DNA of 64,000 nucleotides from Gamarada debralockiae (taxonomy: Eukaryota > Ascomycota > Leotiomycetes > Helotiales > Hyphodiscaceae): assembly GCA_002803225.1 (NCBI GenBank), contig NXFV01000112.1, positions 105,157 through 169,156 of the forward strand. The letters run 5' to 3'. A program made the translations under genes and the position numbers. Under the pieces are notes generated by a model. The model searched no databases. It was given only the letters and a program-made list of their open reading frames with translations, and was not told the DNA's origin. This document shows positions 56,243 to 64,000 of this stretch, piece after piece; within the stretch, counting starts at the first letter, position 1, and the number at the start of each line of letters is the position of its first letter.

Positions 56243-57848
56243 TCAAACCCTGTTTTCCACCAGCTCTTCGATGCTATCCGAACGGTGAACACCACCTTCC
56301 AGGGCTGAAGGTCTCGACACATGGAATTCCGAAGATACAGGCGATGGATTAGCTCCAACGAAAGAACTGATGCTAGTCTCATTCGATAATCTCTTGATTT
56401 CCCTTCCCTGCGGGTTTTCCGGCGTATCCAAATATGATAGGGGTAGGAGATGTTTCGAGTTTCGCATAATTTTGTCGCAGAACTTCGACTTAGGGATACT
56501 TTGCAGTTCGAAGCGTTGGAAGTGCTCCGAATACTGCGAGAATCTTTTTTCTTGCGAGATGAAGGGTATGTTGACTATGGTCGGTATGTGAGGTCCTGAT
56601 AAGTGAGCAAGATGGGAGTTTTGAGAGGGCTTGCTGGTGGCAAAAGATGATCCGAAGAGTGTTGGAAGGTAGCGAGAGAAGAAAGGCTTGCAGGCCGGTA
56701 TCGCCGTGCAAATCTAGCATGACGTTAGTGCTGAAGGTGCGTAGTCGCTGAAGGTATATCTTACCACACCAACATAGAGCTCGATGACGGATGAAATCCA
56801 AAGACCAAATGAGACCCACGTCCGATCGAATGTATCAGCCGACTTGAATTCGAAATAGATCCGAAAGATGCCAGCCACGCAAATGGCAAACCCCGCTCCG
56901 AATAGGCCACAAAGTATAACCTGTTGGTTTCTGTTGATTCTGAGACTGAGAACGGTGGGAAGAGGTAGCAGAACAACACCAAAATCGGTCAAGGTATTGA
57001 TACTACCACTGATGACAAGATGTATCTTCTCGTTGATGCATCTTTGAGGTGTCTCTGACAGGGTCCAGTAAGCTGAGGGTGGGCTATTGCGGAAAGTTAG
57101 CTTCTGTATGCTTGGCCATGAAGTGTAAGCAACTGTGGTCGACTCACCTGCAAGTGAAAATCACAATGAAACAGAAAATGAGAGCATCGGTAGCCACAAT
57201 GAACAATAAGAAAGCAGCTATATGACGCATAATGCCAGTACCACTTGAAGTCAAAATCTCGGAGTCAGTATTGCCTAATAAGATATAATTTGGAGCTGCC
57301 AGAATATCTCTTGAGTCGTTTACTCTCAAAAGATGTCTAGAGAGTTGAAAACTCGTGAGACATCTGAACTAGGAAATAATGCTCCGAGAATTAGACTCAC
57401 AAAGTCAAGACCCGACGGGTCAAGATCAACATGGATATCTTCGTAAGCGACACAGCCAGAGCAAATGCACATTCAATGATAACTGCTTGAAGTCAGATAT
57501 GTTGATATTGCTTCTTAGGGCTCGCCTACTTGTAAGTTTGAGCCCAAGAGTTACAAGATCGGGTGGAACATCCCAAATATGACGGTTCCATCCCCATCTT
57601 TGCACAGCCAAGAGCGTGAGGGTTGCACAGATAGCCGTTGGTATAACTGCCGCAAGGAGAAACCAATCATCGCTACCGAAGCTCTTTGAAATGAATAGCC
57701 GCGTAAAGGTACGAAGAGCAACAGTGATCAATGCTACGGGAAAGAGGACGAGGGTGATGATTGGAAGTTGCGGTCCGCGAACGTATTTGGGGTCCACATA
57801 GTTTGGAGTGGGCCACGAGAGGATGACTTCGGTAGGGGGAAGTTGCAT
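56243..57848 (-). CDS. fungal Rhodopsin-fold integral membrane protein
   Basis: Five exons: 57848-57530, 57482-57401, 57336-57148, 57083-56765 and 56713-56243, giving 459 residues. Introns are 47, 64, 64 and 51 nt with standard ends and keep frame. The first exon shows PNYVDPKYVRGPQLPIITLVLFPVALITVALRTFTRLF followed by SFGSDDWFLLAAVIP, the DDWxxL pattern after the first helix that is typical of this Pezizomycotina family. CAFALAVSLTKISMLILTRRVL follows (LxxKISxL). Exon 4 has AYWTLSE, RCINEKIHLVISGSINTLTDFGVVLLPLPTVLSLR and a further helix with IFRI. The C-terminal tail (about 150 residues) is soluble and Ser-rich. Relatives include the CFEM-GPCR-like Pth11 group, but no CFEM domain is visible. 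Function is not known for most members. Confidence 0.85.
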
Positions 57849-59630
57849 TTTGGGCGATAAGCATCCAACATGGATTGACTCGTCGACAACAGGCCCCCAG
57901 GTTTCCTTTTGATTTCAGGACTGATGTTGGATGGCAAGGAAGAACTGCATTTGGAGCGCCCGCTGACTGGGCGCACTGATAGAGAGAGTAGGAAACACAA
58001 CGTTTCCTATCCACGTCGAAACAATTATGAAAATTAGGACTAAACAATAAACATGAGAAAGGGCCTTCTTCGGGATGAAGGGCATACTTATGTGATATTT
58101 AAGGGAGCACTGGCAAGACCAAAACTATTAAAAATCTAGCCACAGATGGATAATGTTTGGGGCTTGGGACTGTAAGATAGTCCATCGGGACGGCAAGAGC
58201 ACTGAAGAACTTTCTCCCAATCAGAGATGGCCGAAGACAGCATTTTCGAACTTCGCGATTGGGCGCAGAGAACAGAACATTTCTAGTTTCTGGGGTGTTT
58301 CCCAGGTTTCAGAATCTCGCATACGCGTTAGAAGACGGAAGCCCTGCTTCATGTGTGAAGTGCACACTCGGACAAGGTTGCTGTAGATCTGAAATCGTGT
58401 TGAGAATGCAGTCGGGTAGCGGCTGGTTTTGCTTCCTTGTTCGGCAACAATCGTCTTTTCGAGTATTGTTTTTGCGTCCACCCCGTGGCAATCATCCGGG
58501 GTAAGCCTTGAAGATCAGCCTCGATAGTGTGGAGGAACACGAGTCAGTGGTCGCGAACAGACACGGCTCGCCTGAACGTCGCTCGAAGTCAGAGCGTTCG
58601 AAGTAAACATGTGACCTTGAACAATCTTGAACCTTGTCAGAAGTAGGGGTGTTGGAGCGGTGGTTCAGTGTGTTCATTGATGTCTGCTTGATATGATTGA
58701 TGATGATGTGCTATCACAAGAGAGGTTTTCCATCTTAGCTTCACTGATTACATAAGCATTTCCTGACAAACCTGGTGGACTGGAATTGTTGACTATCATG
58801 TGGTGGACTAGTGATGTAAGCAGTCAGTAGTTTTAATAAGAAGTATTGAGCCAGAACCGCTGTCAACTATGCATTCGGAATGAAGTTTCCAAGCCTGCCA
58901 AATTTTGACTTTTGCTGACAGTCGAGACAACTCTGGGGCCTTGGAAATGAAGATCTAGATTGTCCTAACCCCTAAGCTGTTGGCATGTGGTTTCAGTTGA
59001 AAAAGCTACTTCGATAAAACTAGGGCGGAAATTCTGAAGAAGAGATTGCGTAAGGCGGCTCAAATCGGCTGATCGATGGCTACATGATGAAGGCAAATGA
59101 ATGACTCTGATCGAGGTAAAGACTTACATTCCCTATCTCCTATTCATCTGCTACCATCGAAATACGATACTTTAACTTGTCCTGCGCGCCCGGCCTGACT
59201 GCAAGATGTAGATTCAAAAAAACCCTGGGAATTCAAAACCCTCCGAGCTTAATCTATCTCTGAGCTTCTGGAAACCAGATTCACCAGCAGTTGGACTTGC
59301 AGGCTGCAATGTAGGAAGAGTTGTGTAGTAGGCCACTTTTGAAGGTCACGTGCGAGGAATGAACTTCGTGTTGAATACATCTAAGCATGTACCATCTATT
59401 CGACCCATTATCTGACCTAAAGATAAATCCAAGCTTAAACATTGTTTGGGATCTCTCTAGGATTGTTTTAGAGTATATGGCTGCCCTTATTGAGTCGTGT
59501 AGCTGGTCATCGTAGGTAACGATAAGAAAGGCTATATAGTCTAGAGAACCTCTGGTATCCCTTATTCAGGCTTGTGAATACCCAAAATCTTCGCCCGATA
59601 AGAATGGATTCCGCATCTTTATTGCACAAC
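57849..59630. other. intergenic region
   Basis: About 1.8 kb with only short frames (e.g. minus-strand 58221-58481, plus-strand 58259-58504). I see no recognisable gene, RNA or element. Confidence 0.4.
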
Positions 59631-61841
59631 TTAGCGGATGTTGATAATCTCATACTCGAACTTCCCTTCCGCCAACTCCTCGATCCCTTTGCCGTACATA
59701 TAATCATGCAAGTACACATCCCCAATTAAGCGATAATCCCCAAAGTATGGTCTCAAGAGAACTGGCACTAAACAACCAAGAAGAATAACAATAATGTCAC
59801 CATCTTGATAATTCGCGGGGCAGAGTCCCATTAAGCCTTGCTTAGAAACGAAAAATGTGCGCCCAACTACACAACTGTGAACTAGACGCATCCATGATCC
59901 GATCCAGGTCTCAGGCTCGTCTAGTTCTTTGGCAAGCTTCCTCAATCCCTCAGTAATCATAGGTGCGAATGGGTTAAGTTGTCGAGCAAATGCTCCTAGG
60001 AATCTTCCGGAGTAGAACTGGGTTATCCTCAGCAATGTCGCATGTAATAGTCTTCACGAATGTTTCGTCATAGCACTCTGTATCCCGCGACGTTGGCATC
60101 GTGTACCATAGAATGACCGCAGCAGCCAATTCCTTGAAGTCATATGTTTCTCTGATTTCGGCTGTTTCATCAAGACCCACCACTGAGTCGACTCGAAACC
60201 CACAGGCGCGGAGTATACCTTCGTTTTTCATTATATTTGCCACTGCGGAAACTGTCTTCGATGCCGAAAATGATCGCACGCCTTGTGGCCTTGAGATCAA
60301 AGGGCGGACGAATATTAGATGTCGAGCAGCCCAATCCGGTATTGATGAAGGAAGGTTGAAGAAAGAATAGTCCACAAACTTGGCACAGATAACGTCAAGT
60401 CTAGCGTCTCGTGCCAGTATGTAATCTACTGCTTGTATGTACACCTGACGGACGGATTGAGAGTAGTCTATTTGCATCAATGGATCATCTTGAGCTTTCG
60501 TAAGACCGACTAGGGCGTAGACCATGTCTCGAGGATCAGTTGCATAGTGATAACGGAACGCGTCCAGCGCCTCGAAAAAACCGGGGGTTCCGGGAACATC
60601 TGTATTGGAACTTGGAAGGGTCAAAATCTTCGGACCACCATTAAAGACACTCTTCCACAGTGCGAGCTTTGGACCGACTGAGTAGTGTCTGCTTATCGGC
60701 AATGAAGATAACTTTCGTTGAACCGCGGCGAAGTGCTCCCATCTATTGTGTGGGGTCCGCATCTCAACGTCAGATTCCGTGCTGAATTGACCTCTTGGAT
60801 GACCCATATACGTCGCCAATACTCCCTCTCTAAAATATCCACAAGCGACGTCCAGTGGTGAGCCCAATGGAGATCCAATATTAAGTCTTCAAGATAGTTC
60901 GAGTCGTCTAAATGGCGATACAGGTTCCGCACGAGGATGAAAGCGAAGGATGGGCTTTCTCCTTCGCCGAGCCAGGCAACGACGTGGGCAGCGCGCGAAT
61001 AGATATTCCTCATCTTCGAGACTTGTTCACTCCTCTCCTCATCATCCTTCTGATTAATACACAAGGCGTCTACCCAAACCAGGGCGGTTGTCGACAATTG
61101 TCGAAGCTCCTGCAGTGCATGTTTCAAGGTCAGACTTATCTTCACCGGGTGCCCATCAATGAGAATTTCCTCCACGTGATTGTTATGAGCCCAACGGTAG
61201 GAGAGAGCTACATATTCTAGGCTTGTTTCCAAAGAAACGTGGACAATATTGGCGTAGATATCGCCGTTGAGAGGATGATGGCCGAGAGGGTCATATTGGC
61301 CCAGCTGCCAAGGCGGTAATTGCAAGAGGCGAATTTCGTTTTGACCCGAGTTTAATGGTCGGTACTGATACGGGAGAAATCGATGCCGCCAGTGAGGAGG
61401 AACTGCAATTTCCTGTACAGCTTTAACCTTCGTGGCGATCCTCTCTGACCTCCGGCGACTTTTGATAACTAGCTTGCGAGCTTTTACTTCCCTGGCAGGC
61501 TTGACCTTCGCAGCCAGCCTCTTGGATGGACGGTAGCCTAACCGCTCTGGTCTTTCGTTGCTTCGTTTAGTCCATTTGTTGCCCTGCATACGCCATCTGT
61601 GCGAGCTTAGCATCTTCGTTTCGATTAAGACGTAAAGTCCAGGAAATCCAAACATTGCTGGCATGTCAAAGCGGAGAGGAAGAAAGGCGATTTGGCTGGA
61701 CGTTTTAACCAGGGGTTTGCAAAAGCAGGCTGAGGGTGAGGACCTGGTCGACTGCACTCCGCTACAATGGCAGACTCGAAGCACTTTGTGAACCATTTTC
61801 TGTAGCAGCCACAAAGTAATTAAAAACCTATTAATGTCCAT
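59631..61841 (-). pseudogene. HET-domain protein with two frameshifts
   Basis: Frame 1 (61841 to about 60745) begins with a basic Lys/Arg-rich region (KLVIKSRRRSERIATKVKAV), then IRLLQLPPW, YVALSYRWAHNN (HET motif 1), LVWVDALCINQKDDEERSEQVSKM (motif 2) and REYWRRIWVIQEVNSARNL (motif 3) up to RCGPHT. Around 60752-60738 the frame must shift by one to reach WEHFAAVQRKL in the next frame. The second frame then runs through ATDPRDMVYALVGL and IPDWAARHLI to about 60035. A second shift at about 60035-60003 is needed to reach the end, FLGAFARQL...GRTFFVSKQGLMGLCPANYQDGDIIVILLG...GKFEYEIINIR, which is the usual HET C-terminus. Three large pieces in perfect family order but in three frames indicate a recent pseudogene. 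Sequencing indels would be the alternative. Confidence 0.8.
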
Positions 61842-62563
61842 TCCTGTGTGCCGGAAAAGATAATAGGTACTTTGACTTTAAGCATCTTAAAAATTTATGC
61901 ACATCTCAATATCTCCTATAATTTTTTATAAGTTATATTCCGTGGCCACCTCCTACTAGAAAATCACGTTTGCATTTTCGCCCTCACGCCTGATTTGCAA
62001 AGAGTCTCCTTTTATAGCATAATAGGGTTTCTTCTACCATAGCTTTACCACCAAGTTTATACTATTCCTGATACTTATAAAGGGGTCTTATCCGAGCTCT
62101 AAGGCCTCACACCTGTGCAGGAAATCGTCATCAGCCTTGTGGCTGCTATGGCGCGCAAATTCATGCATGATCGCCACGCGGATTAAAGCGAGTGACGATT
62201 TTGGTTAGTGCAAAACACCCCCGTAATATTTACACTGTAATTTCAATTTAAAGCCTTAGGCATAAAGGCCAACAGTGGCTGGAGGTACTGTGGTGCCACA
62301 TCCAGCTTAGTAATGACTTCAATGCCCTGGCGTAGTTTGGTCCAGGCACGAAAATCGTAAACAAAATCTTGACCATAACAGACCCTGTATCCAAAGTCGT
62401 ATTCAAGCCAGCATCGACCCTATCGTCTCGTATTTGCCAAAATCTCGTCTGCTAGAGAGATCCTTAAGCACACTGCTAAGTGACGGCTAGGCCGGCTCGT
62501 ACCATACCTACTGCCCTCAAGCTAGATCGCGGAAACCCATCACATACGAGTCGGCACTTAAGA
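61842..62563. other. intergenic region
   Basis: AT-rich between two genes or gene remnants in opposite directions. No recognisable element was found. Confidence 0.4.
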
Positions 62564-63590
62564 ATGGTCACCCTGGCCGATATAGGCGCTGAAGCGCTGT
62601 CAAGGTATGCTAGGGTCATAATCATTGTTTATTACAGTCTAACTCAATTATGTAGTATCTTAACATCAGAGCCACTTACTCTCCTACCGAGTAACTCCGA
62701 TAATCCTGTATACATTCACGAGCGTCTACTTAGCTCTGTGTCGCCAGCCCTTATTGCTGCATACCAGAGCGAATGGGAGGAGTCGAAATCGAGAATCTAT
62801 AAGTTCCTTAAGGACGATGATGGATTTTACACAGATGTCACTGAGGATTTGTTGATTTGCTTTGTGAGGTGGGCATATATTGGTGACTACTCAACCGAAA
62901 TGGTAGGAATATCATCGTTTGTGGAAGAATGCGTTATTGCGGAGGACGTTGTTGTGGAGGATGACTGGGCCTTTGGAGCCTCGAAACGAATGAAAGGCAA
63001 GAATCGTGGAAGGCAGGATATTTACGTGGATGAGATCCCGCCTGCTACTCCTGAGACACCATCTGATAGACATGACCAGCTCGACGGTGGAGAAGAAGGG
63101 CCTTCTATTGGGACGACCAACACTGTCAATCCGCTCTTCCTTCATATACAACTCTACGTCTTCGCCAATATGTACCTAATTGACGCCTTGAAAGATGTCT
63201 CCAAGCGAAAGATAATCGAGTATCTTCAGAAAGTGGAAAGGTCCCCGTCAAAAGCCCCATATACGACCATGATTTTTGGCCTTCTCGAACATGCTTCGCT
63301 ATACCTCAGTGATGATGATCCTCTCCTCAACTGGTTGGCAAGATATGCTAGCTGGAATTTGACAGCCCTCAGGCAGGATGTGCGGAGACTAAAAAATTTG
63401 CTGGGTGATGGTAAGTTTGCTGCGCTACTGGTTAGACATGTTGTTCCAAGCCAGAGGAATCCCTTCATATATGCTTCATAGCTTGAACACCGGCTTACTC
63501 TTGCGTTCTCTGATTCAAGCCAGCACAAGTACTTCAGGGAAAGAATTGAGGACATTGCTAGTGTGTAGTGCGTTTTGCGTGGGATGTTGA
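62564..63590 (+). CDS. BTB/POZ-like protein
   Basis: The ATG at 62564 (MVTLADIGAEALS) is followed by an in-frame 51-nt intron 62605-62655 (GTATGC to ATGTAG), then SILTSEPLTLLPSNSDNPVYIHERLL and SPALIAAYQSEWEES, a typical beta-strand plus H-x2-LLSSxSPAL start of BTB domains in fungi. DLLICFVRWAYIGDYS and, after an acidic linker, LHIQLYVFANMYLIDALKDVSKRKI match the rest of a BTB and BACK-like region. The 3' end is uncertain: without a further intron the frame stops at 63481, but a GTAAGT at 63411 with CAAG at 63519 would remove 109 nt and end at 63590. BTB proteins of this type are common and often act in protein-protein contacts; no specific role is known. Confidence 0.6.
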
Positions 63591-64000
63591 GCCGGGTCTT
63601 GTATCCCGACTTCTAATAGAATAAATTCGAGAGTAAGAATAGGAGTGAAATTAGGGTTTCTTCCACAGACCATAGTTATTCGATAGTGCCTATAAAGCGT
63701 TTCCCAACAATGGCTACCAGCTTGTCCATAAAAAGAGAAATGATCACGCTAACTCAGTGTGAGCAGGATATATAGTAACGAGAAGTAGTGGTAAGTTACC
63801 AGAGCAGCTGCAAGCCCGTGTGATGTGTTATCAACCATCGCATAGTATATTTGGGATACGAGAGTACATATCACGGTCGTCGCGATGACTAACTAAAAAC
63901 ATGAAGTCACCAGGGGCTGACAAGTCTCATGAGACACGTGAAAACCTTATCAGTTTTCTGCACCAACACCACAGCGATAAAATACATATATAGTTTATGG
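63591..64000. other. region without a recognised gene at window end
   Basis: AT-rich. I see no supported feature. Confidence 0.35.

Noticed and set aside
57673..58047. 124-codon minus-strand frame overlapping the first exon of the Rhodopsin-fold gene
   Set aside because: It is in a different frame from the conserved exon and has no coding features.

Overview
The window reads as nuclear DNA of a filamentous ascomycete (Pezizomycotina). The evidence is protein-coding genes on both strands, frequent short introns (45-130 nt) with GTANGT-like donors, CTRAY branch points and YAG acceptors, and a fungal gene set: ATP25, CHO2, Git3-type GPCR, HET-domain genes, GILT, S1/P1 nuclease and a Rhodopsin-fold membrane protein. 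A leotiomycete-like fungus is my best guess, but this is inference only. I saw no bacterial operons, CRISPR arrays or convincing tRNA/rRNA genes.

Layout. 1-6.0 kb: 3' end of a GYF-domain protein, an interrupted short reading frame, and an intact TTC27/Emw1-like TPR protein. 6.0-11.4 kb: a broken DUF1772 gene, a small Prp3_C-like gene, then a convergent pair made of a NLR-type N-terminal-domain protein and a zinc-ribbon/trypsin-like protein that carries an apparent 1-nt frameshift. 11.9-21 kb: NBP35 (cytosolic Fe-S assembly), a Ty3/gypsy relic, a three-span membrane protein, and CHO2 (phosphatidylethanolamine methylation). 21-28.4 kb: a HET-domain pseudogene, DcpS scavenger decapping enzyme, GILT-like thiol reductase, and a hexokinase-family gene. 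28.6-37.6 kb: CEF1/Cdc5 splicing factor, a secreted Cys/Thr-rich protein, and mitochondrial RNA polymerase RPO41. 38-46 kb: an amidase relic, ATP25, an S1/P1 nuclease with a suspicious first acceptor, and a class I glutamine amidotransferase-like protein. 46.9-57.9 kb: an MFS transporter, a 2EXR-type protein, a Git3-like GPCR and a Rhodopsin-fold membrane protein. 59.6-64 kb: a second HET-domain pseudogene and a BTB-like protein.

How it fits together. Conserved housekeeping genes (TTC27, NBP35, CHO2, DcpS, CEF1, RPO41, ATP25) are intact, including precise splice sites. The broken genes are all in dispensable or fast-evolving families: HET twice, amidase, DUF1772, the protease-like gene, and possibly the secreted nuclease. 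This split argues against random sequencing error as the only cause and suggests loss of accessory functions. RPO41 and ATP25 both act in mitochondrial gene expression and lie on either side of the amidase relic; whether this is more than chance cannot be told from the sequence. Exon boundaries given in the entries were worked out by eye from splice signals and frame continuity.
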